A DNA stretch of 64,000 nt from Limonium bicolor (lineage: Eukaryota; Streptophyta; Magnoliopsida; Caryophyllales; Plumbaginaceae), in assembly GCA_023374045.1 (NCBI GenBank), contig CM041782.1, forward strand, positions 253,975,810 to 254,039,809. Direction: 5' to 3'. Under the pieces are notes generated by a model. It saw nothing but the letters and a program-made list of their open reading frames with translations. It had not been told where the DNA came from and ran no database searches. Shown one piece after another: positions 22,594-34,132 of the stretch. Position numbers and translations under genes: made by a program. Each line of letters opens with the position of its first letter. Positions within the stretch are counted from its first letter, which is position 1.

Positions 22594-24060
22594 CTAAGAA
22601 GTAAACAATGACGGGTACTTCGCCTTCATCTTGTCTTCCAGCTCCCAGGTGGCCTCCTCGACGTCCTGGTTAGACCAGAGAACCTTCACCAGTCTCACGG
22701 ACTTATGGCGAGTGTCTCGAGTCTTAGTGTCCAGAATCTGTACGGGAGTCTCCACTGATCGCATGGTCGGCTCTAGGGTTAGCCTCTCAGGCTGAAGCAC
22801 ATGAGACGGATGAGATATATACTTCTTCAACTGGGACACATGAAATACATCATGTACCTTGCCCAGCTCGGCGGGTAGGTCAAGTCTGTAAGCTACCGGG
22901 CCGATCCGCTCCGTCACAACATAAGGACCTACATACTTCGGGCTCAATTTGCCCTTCTGGCCAAAACGAAATACTCCCTTCATGGGGGACACTCTCAAAA
23001 TACCTGATCGCCTACAGCGAACTCCAGGTCACGTCTGCGTACATCAGCGTACGACTTCTGTCTATCCTGAGCTGCCTTCATGTTAGCCCTGATCTGGCGA
23101 ACTTCTGCCTGAACTTGTTCAAGATACTCTGGTCCTATAATGACCGTCTCACTCGACTCATCCCAGCATAAAGGCGTGCGGCATGGTCTACCGTACAATG
23201 CCTGGAAGGGAGACATCTTGATCGAAGCGTGATAACTGTTGTTGTAACTAAACTCGATCAGATGTAACTTATCAATCCAACTGGTCTGAAAGTCAAGTGC
23301 ACATGCACGTAGCATATCCTCAAGTGTCTGTATAGTGCGCTCACTCTGACCATCTGTCTGTGGGTGAAACGCCGTACTCAATTTCAGCTCAGTACCCAAT
23401 GCCTCTCGGGTAGATCTCCAATATCTGGATAAGAATCTGGTATCTCTATCCGATACAATCGTCTTGGGTACCCATGATGTCTTACTATCTCTCTGTCAAA
23501 GAGCTCTGCAAGCTTAGCCACTTTCCAGGTGTCCTTCATCGGAATGAATCGGGCCACCTTGGTCAGTCGGTCTACCACCACCCAAATCATATTCAGACCT
23601 CCCCTTGTAGGCGGAAGCCCTACTACAAAATCCATAGATATGTCATGAAATTTCCACTCCGGCACTGGCATTGGCTGCACCATACCACCAGGCCGTCGGT
23701 GCTCAAACTTGACCTTCTGACAAGTGAGACACCTCAACACATAGTCATTAACATCCTTTTCATACCGGTCCACCAAAAATAACGTTTCATACCCTTATAC
23801 ATCTTTGAAGCTCCGGGGTGAATCGAAGTCGTAGAACTATGGGATTCACTGAGTATGCGCTCCTTCAGCTCAGCGCTACTCCTCGGTATACACAACCGGC
23901 CATTAAGCCTAATCAGGTCATCATCGTGGAGTCTGAAGTCGTACTTCTGACCCTCGAATGTGCCATCAATAAGCTTCTGTCTAATCTCCACCATATACTG
24001 ATCTGCCATCTGAGCACTCCGCACCTCTTCAACCAAGCTAGTATGAGAGACTAGCGAATG
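22594..24060 (-). pseudogene. Element A integrase plus chromodomain, frameshifted
   Basis: Order on the minus strand: a His2Cys2 zinc-binding region ([17 protein letters not shown], then CLTCQK), the catalytic core with first Asp in SMDFVVGLPP, a second-Asp segment present but shifted to another frame (frameshift near 23470), HPQTDGQSERTIQTLED with the third catalytic Glu, the GPY-like tail VSPMKGVFRFGQKGKLSPKY, and a chromodomain (VKVLWSNQDVEEATWELED) ending at a stop at 22594. Further breaks lie near 22996 and 23750. Integrase inserts the cDNA; the chromodomain places it in Tekay/Del. Length and order are normal for the family. Confidence 0.92.
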
Positions 24061-25277
24061 GAGAGAGTGAGCTCGGCGACTCAGTGCGTCAGCTACCACA
24101 TTTGCTTTTCCCTCCTTGTATTGTAAGTTAATATCATAATCATTTAAGAATTCAACCCACCTTCTCTGCCTCATGTTCAACTCTTTCTGAGTGAACAAGT
24201 ATTTCAAACTCTTGTGGTCAGAATAGATCGTCACACTTACCCCATACAAATATGTCGCCACATCTTCAATGCGAAGACGATGGCACCCAATTCCAAGTCG
24301 TGGGTAGGATAGTTCTCCTCGTGCTTCTTCAGCTGTCGGGAGGCGTATGCTACGACCTTCCCGTGCTGCATCAACACACAACCCATACCTCTGCCTGATG
24401 CGTCGCAATAGACCTCAAAACCATCTGGACCGTCTGGTATAGTCAGAACCGGTGCAGATGTCAGAGCATCCTTGAGTCTCTGAAAAGAATCTCACAGTCG
24501 TCTGTCCACTCGAATGGTGCATCCTTCTTCATCAAGGAAGTCATCGGCTTCGAGACACTGGAGAAGTCCTTCACAAATCTCCTATAATAACCTGCCAGAC
24601 CGAGGAAGCTCCTGATATCGGTAACTGTCTTCGGCCTTGGCCAGGTGCGCACAGCATCTATCTTTGCCGGATCCACAGCGATCCCGGCCTCAGAAGAACA
24701 TGTCCAAGGAAGGACACTTGTTTCAACCAAAACTCACACTTTGAAAATTTAGCATACAGCTGATTCTTTCTCAATGTCTGTAGCACATCTCTCAGGTGGC
24801 TTTCATGCTCACCTCTCGATTTCGAATATATAGTATGTCGTCGATGAAGACTACCACTGATTTGTCCAACTGATCTTGGAACAAACGGTTCATTAAGTCC
24901 ATAAACTTGCTGGTGCATTGGACAAGCCAAACGGCATAACTGTGAACTCATAATGCCCATACCTAGTTCTGAATGCTGTTTTCTCAATGTCACTGTCACG
25001 GATGGCAATCTGATGATATCCTGACCGTAGGTCTCTTAGAGAATACTGATGCTCCCCTAAGCTGATCAAATAGATCGTCGATGCGTGGTAAGGGGTAACG
25101 GTTCTTCACCGTAACAGCATTCAGCTCCCGATAATCAATACATAGGCGGAGGCTACCGTCCTTCTTCTTCACGAAGAGGACCGGCGCTCCCCATGGTGAC
25201 ACACTAGGGCGGATGAAGCCCTTGTCGAGTAGGTCTCTCAGCTGCTCCTTGAGCTCTGTCATCTCTGCTGGAGCCAT
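24050..25277 (-). pseudogene. Element A reverse transcriptase and RNase H, frameshifted
   Basis: RT begins with the [20 protein letters not shown] and [15 protein letters not shown] blocks and [12 protein letters not shown]. Frames then break near 25000, 24840, 24720 and 24450. The thumb and RNase H start ([17 protein letters not shown]) is at about 24580. RNase H continues with [10 protein letters not shown] and ends at [12 protein letters not shown] near 24060. It copies the element RNA into cDNA in the particle. No single frame covers it now. Confidence 0.9.
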
Positions 25278-25955
25278 ACGGTATGGTGCTTTCGCAATGG
25301 TCCGGTGCCCGGAACCAAGTCGATCTCAAACTCAACCTCTCGTGGTGGCGGCATGCCCGGCAGTTCCTTAGGAAATACATCAGGAAACTCCGAGACTACC
25401 GGCACATCTGTGCTAAACTCTGGGTCTCTCTCTATGTCCTGGACATAGCAGAGGTATACATCATTCCCGTCGTAACTCACGATACATGGCCATGGCGGTG
25501 ATGATCTGTCGAAGGCTCCCTGGGCCTCTGGCGAAGATATAGTAACCCCAGATGGACTCCTAAGAAGCAGTCGATGCTCGGCACATAGGATTCTACCCTT
25601 GTACCGCTCCAACCAGTTCATCCCGACAATCACATCAAAACCCAGTCCGTCGAACTCTATCAAGTCGATCGGAAACTCCTCATCCTGATTCGAACAATAG
25701 CATCTCGGTAGTAGCGGGTACATCTGATCTGCTCTTTCGACGGGAGAGTGACTACGAAGTCTGGCATCTCTTCACCGTCTAACCCCAGCCTCTTCGCAAA
25801 AGATAGCGAAATAAATGTGTGTGAGGCTCCAGAGTCGAACAAGATCGATGCATCCACGCCATTCACTGGAAAGGTACCGGTGAGGATTGTGCCGCTCTTG
25901 CCGGCTTCTGCCTTATTGCAGACACTCAGTATACCTCCCGTTCCGAGTGCACAGC
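25259..25955 (-). pseudogene. Element A aspartic protease and linker to RT
   Basis: Starts at the predicted acceptor TTAG|GC (25955) with a Cys-Ala-Leu-Gly lead, then ILFDSGASHTFIS, the retroviral-type aspartic protease active site (DSG). A second frame carries GLGFDVIVGMNWL and the linker [16 protein letters not shown] before RT. There is one frameshift between them near 25690. The protease would cut the Gag-Pol polyprotein. Confidence 0.9.
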
Positions 25956-27020
25956 CTAATTCATTGGCAAACGTATAAGTATACGGTAGTAACACGATTG
26001 ATATACTCCAAAACACATCTCTTTATTTATTAACATACTTCCTTACACCATAAGTTGGTTACATTGTGGATATTGCTACGTATAGCATCCTTAACACATA
26101 ACTGGATTAATAGATTACATGATTACATAGGGCTTAAAACTGCCTGAAAGTCAAATTCAAACGTCCGGGTTTCATATGTGTGGCATTGATCACTGCCGAC
26201 GGTGCGGTATTCAGTTTGATCTTCTTGATACCGTGGTATAACATCCTTGATTGTCCTCCCATTATTAACACATCACCTGATTTCAACACTAGCTTTCTTT
26301 GCGAGATCACCACGCTTCTGCTCGCCATAGATAAATACTGCTGTGTCACCAATGGACCAAGACACCACGGGTACTCCCTTACTTAGAGACTCGGGTGACT
26401 CGTCCTTATCTTGGTGCAATCCTAGTCTTCCACCTTTCTGGTAGAAGTTCACAATACATAGGTCCGCTTTAACACTTGGAATTGAATCTTTTTCAGCTTG
26501 CTGAGCAATTCCTACGGTGTGGTTAACAACCGCAAGGAACTCCTCAGGTATACCTGGTACAGTTGCTCCATCTTCAGCTCGCACGTCTTGATATGACTTG
26601 GTGTAAGGATTCCAGTCCTTACCCATGCACATCATCTTCAGCTTCATCTTCGATCCGCTTGCGTATTCGGGTGTGTAGAATCCTCCTAGTGCTGCTCCAA
26701 GTTCATTGCATCGCCTGATGATGTGGATTTGCGCTTCGGGTGTCAGGTATCCATTTAAGAGTACCATACCTGGTTGGATAACCTGACATTGCTCCATTGG
26801 AAAGTCGGTGATGCTGATGGTGGTTTCTTCAGGGTTTGGTGTGGGCGGGATTGGATAACAGATATTGAAGGTTCCTAAGTTTTCAACATTGTCTAGTTTA
26901 GGTGTCTTTATATTATTCCTTAACTCATTAGTTAGGTGGTTGTACATTTAGACTCTCTAATACACTCATGCATGAAATGCGGTAAGCAATCACTTTCTCA
27001 TGTAACAGTTTAGGCGGTAC
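25956..27020 (-). other. Predicted splice cassette, element A (1065 bp), contains AlkB
   Basis: The donor GACCAG|GTACC at 27020 lies at the end of gag, 12 nt before its stop. Acceptor beta ATTAG|GC at 25956 leads, in frame and phase 1, into protease. Acceptor alpha CTTAG|GA at 26875 leads, in the same phase, into AlkB. B has the same three sites in the same phases, and C has donor and alpha. Alternative splicing to Gag-AlkB or Gag-Pol is inferred. Confidence 0.55.
26134..26874 (-). pseudogene. Element A AlkB-like Fe(II)/2-oxoglutarate dioxygenase
   Basis: About 240 codons between gag and protease. N-terminal part: a CQVIQPGMVLLNGYLTPEAQ block, GGFYTPEYASGSKMKL and KMMCMGKDWNP. Core: NFYQKGGRLGLHQDKDES, with the iron ligands His (26414-26416) and Asp (26408-26410). 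Then GDTAVFIYGEQKR, SGDVLIMGGQSRMLYHG with the distal His ligand, and RLNLTFRQF with the two Arg expected to hold 2-oxoglutarate. A single extra base near 26293 shifts the frame between the QKR block and SGDVL; otherwise the enzyme would look complete. The motifs resemble bacterial AlkB and, as I recall, the plant AlkB-like clade of Arabidopsis At3g14160/At5g01780, so capture from a host gene is likely. It may demethylate RNA or DNA; the substrate is unknown. Its own first ATG could be at 26947; splicing to 26874 would instead fuse it to Gag. Confidence 0.9.
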
Positions 27021-28482
27021 CTGGTCTAGAAGAGGAGCCTGGCGCCTCAGACCGGTCCACCACGTTCAGGGCGGCCTTGCCGGACCCCGTACCCTTCCCC
27101 TTCTGGGCATCCGTGTACTTCCTGTCAGAGGGCTGCTGGGTGATCGCCTTCGGGCTATCAGTGGTCGCGGTAGTCTTACCCTTCCACTGACCCTTTGGCC
27201 TGTAGTTCCTACTGTTGGGGTTGTGCCAGCACTCAAACTCACGGTGCCCCATCTTCTCGCAGTAATGACACTTCACGTCATTCCCCTTGCAGTCTTTGCC
27301 GGGGTGGTCTCCATTGCACCACTTGCAGTAAAAGTGGCGCTCCGGTCCAGAACCCGCGCTAGCTGCGTTCACAATACATCATCAATACTCACTTCCAACT
27401 CAAGAACTTATATCTCAATTTATCACACATGTTTAGGTAATTACCCTTAGGCGGGTGAGAGCGTAAAGGCTTCGCCGCATACGCGTACGTAAGCTTCAGA
27501 GGCTCCTCAGCTGTGGTGGTCTGGGCTTGGCCCTTATCACCCTGATGCTGATTCTTCTGGGGCTGAGGGTAGTGCTTCTTCTTCTTCCCTCCCCCGTATC
27601 CTTGCTGGACCTGGCCCTCGTTTGTGGCCTTGCGCTTGTGCGCATTCTCCTCGTCCCTCAGACGGACGGTAATTTCCACCTTAGCAGCGGCATGATAGCA
27701 CTCCTGAATTTTAGGATGTCAGTCATGCCCCGCAAAACAAAACTCACCACCAACTCACATTAACATTCCTATCAGTATTAACACTGATTCATATCACGGT
27801 TATTTTAATTACCTGCAAGGTAGTATACTCAGCTGGTCCCATCGTAGCGAAGACGGTAGTTGAGACCATGTAGAACCGTTCACCAACACTCGGTTCGAAT
27901 ATCCAAGGTCTGGCAACAGGTGGATAAGGCCGGTGAATGCTGTGTAGTAGTCATCAACCGACATCTTATCCCCCTGCTTCAGACTGTCAAGCTCGAGGCG
28001 CTTTGCCTCCTGCACATGTACCGGGTAATACTTGGCTCGCAGTAGAGCCGTGTACTCCCTCCATCCAAACTCAGGATCAGCTATCCTGTCCTCCCTCACC
28101 AGTTTCCACCAACTCTGTGCCGACCCCTTCAAGTAGTAGGCGGCAAGTCGGACCTTAGCCTCAGCAGGTACGGCCAAAGTCTCGTAGGCGGTCTCCAGCT
28201 CGGAGATGTACGCCTCTAGCTTACGGGGATCGGTCTCCCCATGGAATGATGGCGGCATCAAGTCAGCCAACGCCTTGACCCAGTTGGTCTCTCTCGGCGG
28301 TGGTGGTGGTGGCTGAACTCCGGGCTGATGCCCCTGTGCACCGCAGCTACAATCTGGGGGACCATCTGGGCTACGGCGGCTGCAACTGCCTCAAGCCATA
28401 GTTGTGCCGTAGGGTTCTCGCCCTGGTCACCCATATCTCCAGTACCGCGTCCGCGGCCTCGACCTCGCGGTCTACCTGACAT
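27021..28482 (-). pseudogene. Element A gag with two introns, frameshifted
   Basis: Start chosen at MSGRPRGRGRGRG (28482), matching B (MSGRGRGRGE). The next ATG upstream (28572) is not conserved. The core includes DLMPPSFHGETDPRKLEAYI, AYYLKGSAQSWWKL and KYYPVHVQEAKRL. A frameshift lies near 28310 and another near 27890. Intron 1 is 27704-27812 (GCAG|GTAATT to TTCAG|GAG, phase 0, between TLQ and ECYHAA). Intron 2 is 27363-27444 (AAGG|GTAATT to CGCAG|CT, phase 1). Exon 3 has two zinc knuckles, CKWCNGDHPGKDC and CHYCEKMGHREFEC. Without splicing, stops in intron 1 would remove the knuckles. Gag packages the element RNA. Confidence 0.88.
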
Positions 28483-28681
28483 CTGATCATATGAACATTC
28501 ATTAGCAACAACGCTTGCCACCACTATTGGTCCAACGGTTAGTAACGTCTCCCGATTATAAGGTATTCCCACACTTATTAGTGGTTAACCCGTCCATAAT
28601 GCTCACTCCATAATGATAGTTAAATTTCCTACTCGGTTTTACTCCTATTGCTCGGTATTCTAGTCATCAGAGCGATACTTC

Positions 28682-28693
28682 GTCATGATACCA
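28682..28693 (-). promoter_or_regulatory. Element A primer-binding site, degenerate
   Basis: The minus strand reads TGGTATCATGAC where B and C have TGGTATCAGAGTG/CG. The first eight bases match initiator tRNA-Met and the rest is mutated. Confidence 0.75.
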
Positions 28694-28697
28694 CTTT

Positions 28698-31600
28698 TGT
28701 TAAAAAAAAAAACACCCCTACTACGCGCCTAACAATAAATACAGTCGCAGCGGAAGGAATGACCAACTAAACAACAACTAACAAATTGGTGTTACAACGC
28801 CGTTAACCACCCACGTGGTTAACTAGGCAGAATAAATAACAACGTATCGGTCTGATGATCAGACTCCCGAGCAATAGGACCCAACATCCAAACATAACCA
28901 TAACCATTAAAACCGAGTATTTAATTTACATACCGTCTACAACATAACATCCTCCACCGTCAACTAACAGTACCAAAATATAACGCCACGGGAGCACAGG
29001 CGCATCCCGGGCCAACATCCAAAATAAACAAAAGTATCATGGTCTAAAACCTACAACCATTCCGCCTCTTCGAGTCTCATCCTGCAATGAAAAAGAAAAT
29101 GGAGCCCCCGAGGGGGTCAGCACCTTTGCTGGTATGGCTAACGCGCAGCCCATCGGCTACCGGGATACGCGCAAACCACTTGTCATGATAACATGGAGTT
29201 CTTTAAAACAACCAACATCATATACATGTATTTATTCACCATAACATAGCACATTAACAATCCATAACACCACAAGGTCGGTTCTCACAAGGAACATTCC
29301 ATCATGGTTAGAATACCAAGTGAGCCTAAGGATTTTCATTAATCCCATGTTAAGCTCGTTACATACCTCGTTACCATCCCGTTATTTGAATGGTTAACTT
29401 AATCCCAAGGTGTGTCGGATATAGTGATCCCAAGCACACCGAAATAACATACGTATGCCCCTGTGGCCCGACGTGAGTCAGTAACTAGCTTTGGATAAGC
29501 TAAGGGAAGGTTGGAAACCAAATTGGAGAACAACCTATACATACACCAAGAGAGTCGAACCGGATATGATATCGACCCCCGTCCTCACACGCGTGGCCGG
29601 AACAGACCGGACTCCTCACTCCCCCGGTTAGCACTTGTTAGTGATCATACAAGTGATCTTGTTAAGTCACACACAAGCAAGCATATAGGTCTTGTTAGAC
29701 ACACCAAGGGATAGGAGTCACAATAATACATCATCATAATATAAACAACCGTAAACTCTTTTCATGCCTTAATCTTGTAAGGTCGTAAACACACAGAAAA
29801 GCAAACAGCACACAGGCCGGTGTAAACCGGTAGGCAACAGACTGCAAGAAAACCATACCTTGGCCCTTGCCTTGTTTCGTTCCCACCTTGAGAGAATCCT
29901 ATACACATTAGTAAGGTCGGTTAATTAATTATTTAACTTCACACTTACTATGTATTCAACATGCTTGTATGACATGTTTTAATGCCTATCTTACCCTAGG
30001 TTACCTTCATTAAACACCCTAGGGTTAACTACATAAGTCACATTCTTTTTTTTTTTTTTTACAAGTTTTGGTCCGACCGACCCACCGTCCGACCCACAAC
30101 TGGGTCGGACCCTCCCAGTGGTTTTCGGGTCTGAAGAAACTTACCTTGACCGACCCATGTCCGACCCAACCTTCTGGGTCGGTCATTACAGAACCCTTTT
30201 ACTCCTTATAATTCATACCCGTCCGACCCACGTCCGACCACCATTCTGGGTCGGTCCATGTGCGAACATTTTCCCCCTTGAAACTTGCCCGACCGACCCA
30301 TGTCCGACCCAACCTTCTGGGTCGGTCCATTACCGAACATTTTCCTAACATTTTACAGAGGCTCGACCGACCCAAAAACTGGGTCGGCCCCTGGGTCGGT
30401 CGCCTCTCTAAACTTACCCAAACCTGCCAATTCTTCACCAAACTTCTCCTAAGGCCTCTTAATGCTTCCTAACAACATTTGGTAACCTTACATCACATAC
30501 AACATCCATGAAACTCATTTTCTAATTCCTTGAATCATTTACTTATTTCCTTGTAAAAATCCTTAACACTTATGTTATTTTATACTAGGTTCCTAGATGG
30601 TGTTTCTCACCTATGGTAACTACTATCCCAAAATGCTTTCTCACCACTACAACATCATCTCTAAAGCATTATTTCTCACCAACCTAAACTCTAGTTAATG
30701 TCTAAGTCCTTTGTTTACCTAGAACACTCTAAGACATAGTTTCTCCTCTAGTAACACCTAGTCATTTTCTAACATCTCTAGTTCACCAAACCTTACATTA
30801 ATACCTAGAACTCCTTAGATATTTCCTAAATTTTGACATGGGTTCTCCTAGAACATTACTAAGCCTAAACACTTTGTTTTCTTCATCAAACACACAAAAA
30901 CACCTAAAATCACCAAGAACACTCTCATACACAAAACTTCTCTAAAATCACATTATATTACAACATTATGCACAACTTAATTGCATGGCACTTAGGCCCT
31001 TAAAATGCATGGCTCTTAGGCCCTTAAATTGCTTAAATCATAAACACTGAATTTCCTCACAATATATATGCCTTTAACCTGCAAATACACTCAACAACAC
31101 ATATGCCTTTTACTAAGCTCTTGAGAACACTTTACTAAGTCATTCACCATTTGCTCTTTAGGTAGTTTTAATAAGCATTTATAAGCTCATTTCTCCTAAG
31201 GCATTAAACAACATTAGGTTAGTATTTTTACCTCTTTTCCAACCAAACTTCTTTCTTGTTTCCTTTAGAAAACCGATAGAGTACTTGATTCTTTGACAAG
31301 CTCTAAACAATATACAAACATTATAATGAGTATTCAAGCTATAAGCTCCATCTCATTGTAAACCCTAGTTTCACATTATTTCAAAAACATCAATGTGATT
31401 GTTTTACCTTGATCTTTGAAGAGAGTTTGAATGTCTATGAAGAGAGGACTCCACCTAGTCCAAGAAGGGTTGAAATGAAGCTAGAACAAGGTCACATAAA
31501 GAGCTCCTTCAATATGTATTTTCGGTTATGGCAAAAACAAGGAGGAAACTTGATTTTTATTTGAGATTCCTTACCTAGAAGCCAAGGAGAGTAATAATAT

Positions 31601-32519
31601 GTAGAAAGAACAAGCTCAAGCTCCTTCAATGGTGGAACTCCATGGCACCGAAATGGTTGTCTTGAAGTTTTAAGAAGATAAAATGAAGAGCTTGATGCAA
31701 GGAAGAGAATGGTGGTGTTTGTTCTTGATTTGGACAAGTGAGGAAGATTTGGCAAGAGCTTGAAGTTGTGTTTTAATGGTGGTGTGTGTGTTACCGTGAG
31801 AGAGAGCAAGAAGGAAGGGAGAAGAAGCTTGCAACCGTGTGAAAGAAGAAGGCAAAGAAGAGAATGAAGATTGAGTTTACTTTTTGAAGATATTTAAGCC
31901 TTAAAGCAAATAGTACCTATGAGTCACATTTATTTACTTAACAAGTTAACATACTTGGTGACTCCTCACTACAAAAACCGGCCCCCTATATTAGTATGAG
32001 GGTATTTTAGTCTTTGTTTGTCAATTTAATTACTTATAACAACATATGTTATAAGCTAGCTTGTAAAAATTACTATTCACCTATACAAGGCACATAGAAG
32101 TGAAATTTTTGATTTCCCACTAATATAGCCACCCAAATGTGATACTATATAGTACACATATATATTTAAGAGTAATGATGGACATTTAGCCATTCAAAAC
32201 TCATTTACAAGACAATTTTTCAAAAACGTGCTTTAAGACTTCTTAAAGCACATTTTGTGTTTTAACTTGTTTTCAAGCTTGGTTTCTTTGGTAATTGATT
32301 TAATATGTTCATTAATATATAAATGAAGTCTTGGTAAGCTTATCAAGCCTTAACCAAGCTTATCCCAAGCTTAGAGCATTTTTCGCCCTAAATAACCTTT
32401 AAGGTAATTACTTGTATTTTCTATGTTTTAAATTGTTTGTTAATGTTTCCAAGACTCTTTTAGTCTTAATAAATCATGTTTTAATGTTTAAATAACATTT
32501 TAAGGTTTGGGGTATTTCA
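28698..32519 (-). repeat. Element A 5' LTR (3822 bp)
   Basis: From TGAAATACCCC (32519) to a 3' end where TGTAACACCCC is expanded by an A-run to TGTTAAAAAAAAAAACACCCC on the plus strand. It contains the GC-rich hairpin array at 30064-30412. A TTAAATATC box near 31890 (minus) followed by a CT-rich leader could be the promoter. Open frames at 29511, 30118-30472 and 31492-31855 are LTR shadows. Confidence 0.9.
30064..30412. repeat. Inverted-repeat array in LTR A (GACCGACCCA / TGGGTCGGTC)
   Basis: Five units start near 30070, 30148, 30221, 30291 and 30364 (period 70-78 bp). Each has left arms like GACCGACCCATGTCCGACCC and a right arm CTGGGTCGGTC, so each can fold into a hairpin. Element B has a comparable array with a related core (GACCGACCTTG / CAAGGTCGGTC) and the same period. 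Confidence 0.85.
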
Positions 32520-34132
32520 CACACACTCACTTATTCCCTTATTTACAAAACAAAAAAAAACAATAAAGTAAAACACTCACCTTACTTTACTCACTCACCA
32601 CTCTCTCTCCTCTATTCATTCTCTTCTTTCACGTAAAGACCCCCACCCCTTCTCCTCTTTATTTCTCTTCTTCTCCAACCGGCAGCCATGGAAGTTTGAA
32701 GCAAACCACAAAAAACTCCATCTTCTCTCCTCTTGTTACCCTCTTGAACATTCTCCAAAATTACAAAACTTGTATCATTGGAATCCTCTCATCAAGGAGA
32801 GTATTTCCCTCCTTTCAAAATTCGAAAACAACAACTTTCATCTCCATGGGTGTGTAGCATTTGGAGCTTCAAGACCACCATTGGAACCACCTCTTTCTCC
32901 TTGTTCATTTGAGGTAAAAATCTTCTTGAAACCTCACTGTTTTTCTAGCCTTATGGGCAAAATGAAAATCTAGCCAAAACCTTGTTTGGTTTCCTTGTAG
33001 CCTAGCCAATTTTGGCTTCCTTGGAGAGTGGGAAAGATTGTTCTTGAGCCATTCCAAAAATTATCTACTCCCTTGCAAGGTAATGAAATTTCTAAACCCT
33101 AAAACTTGCATTAAAACTTAAATGATGGTTAGGGTTAGTTAGTGTATTAAAATGGTGTGTATATATGTGGGCTGTAGTGTTAGAACTTGATTCACAACCG
33201 GTGGAAGAGAAGAGAAAGAGAGAGAAGGAAGAGAAGCAAGAAGAAGAAGGAAAACTAGAAGAGGAACAAGGTAATTGTGCCTACTTGTGTAGTCTTGTAT
33301 ATACATATATGTAACAGATTTTAGAAGTTGTAAATGAGTATTGTAAAATGGTAGTGTAGTAGTAGTGCAATGAGTAAGAGAATACAAGTGTTTTGAACCT
33401 TTAAAGACATGTAAAACTTATTGAAACCTAGTTGGGATTGGGATGTTGAGTGCAGGAATTTTTAAGAGTATTTGTGTATGAGAGTTTGAATATTGGTGAT
33501 TGATGAAAACAGATGAGATGGATAAAATGTGAGTGAAAATGATGTGGTGAGAGTGTATAAATATAGGGGAGACTATGGTGAAATTTAGCTAGGAATAGAA
33601 CACTTAATGAGCTAGAAACTAGGTTGGAAATTTATGTTGTAACAGATTTTAATTGAGTTAGTTAAGTGGGTAAGTTAGGAGAGGGTGTGTATTGCATTAG
33701 AAGTCTTAGGAATGACATTAGAAGAGGGGACTATAGATGGAGAGAGAGTAGAGTAAAAATCTATAGCAATTGCAACTAAGGAAGATTTAGTGTAAGTGCT
33801 GAAATGGGACTTAGGAAAATGAGTGTGTAAATTAGTATAGAAGTATGTAAAGAGTTAATGAATGAACTAAGGTGTATTAGGAGGTTTAATTAATGTTAAA
33901 ACATGTGGGATGAAGTGTAGGATCAATGGGGAAGTAATGGGTAAGAAGAGGGACTGAAAATAGATTTTAAAACTAAAATACTGGGCCGGACCGACCTTGG
34001 GACCGGACTTGCAAGGTCGGTCGAGCCCAGATTAACAAAGGACGGAAAGCTTCTGGAATGGACCGACCTTAGGGACCGGACTTGCAAGGTCGGTCGGCCA
34101 GAAAATTCCCGTCTTAAAACCTTCTGGAATGG

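Larger units (their letters stand above)
21465..32519 (-). mobile_element. Tekay-type Ty3/gypsy element A (minus strand), with AlkB
   Basis: On the minus strand the order is: 5' LTR (32519-28698), primer site, gag with two introns, a splice cassette holding an AlkB-like frame, protease, RT, RNase H, integrase with chromodomain, polypurine tract, start of 3' LTR (22266-21465, cut by the gap). It sits inside the 5' LTR of element B: sequence right of 32519 is LTR B from the position equivalent to 46696. LTR copies differ by about ten changes over 800 bp, implying a young insertion. Many frameshifts make it non-autonomous now. Confidence 0.92.

Noticed and set aside
26134..26947. AlkB frame as an ordinary host gene
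   Set aside because: It lies between gag and protease of an LTR element on the same strand, and the same arrangement recurs in B and C, so it belongs to the element family.
30118..30472. Frames with Asp-Pro-Thr repeats near the hairpin array of LTR A
   Set aside because: Products of the GACCGACCCA array; both strands are open for the same reason.
31965..31985. CACTACAAAAACCGG as a CACTA transposon end
   Set aside because: It occurs at the same place in both LTRs of element A, with no matching inverted end nearby; it is part of the LTR.
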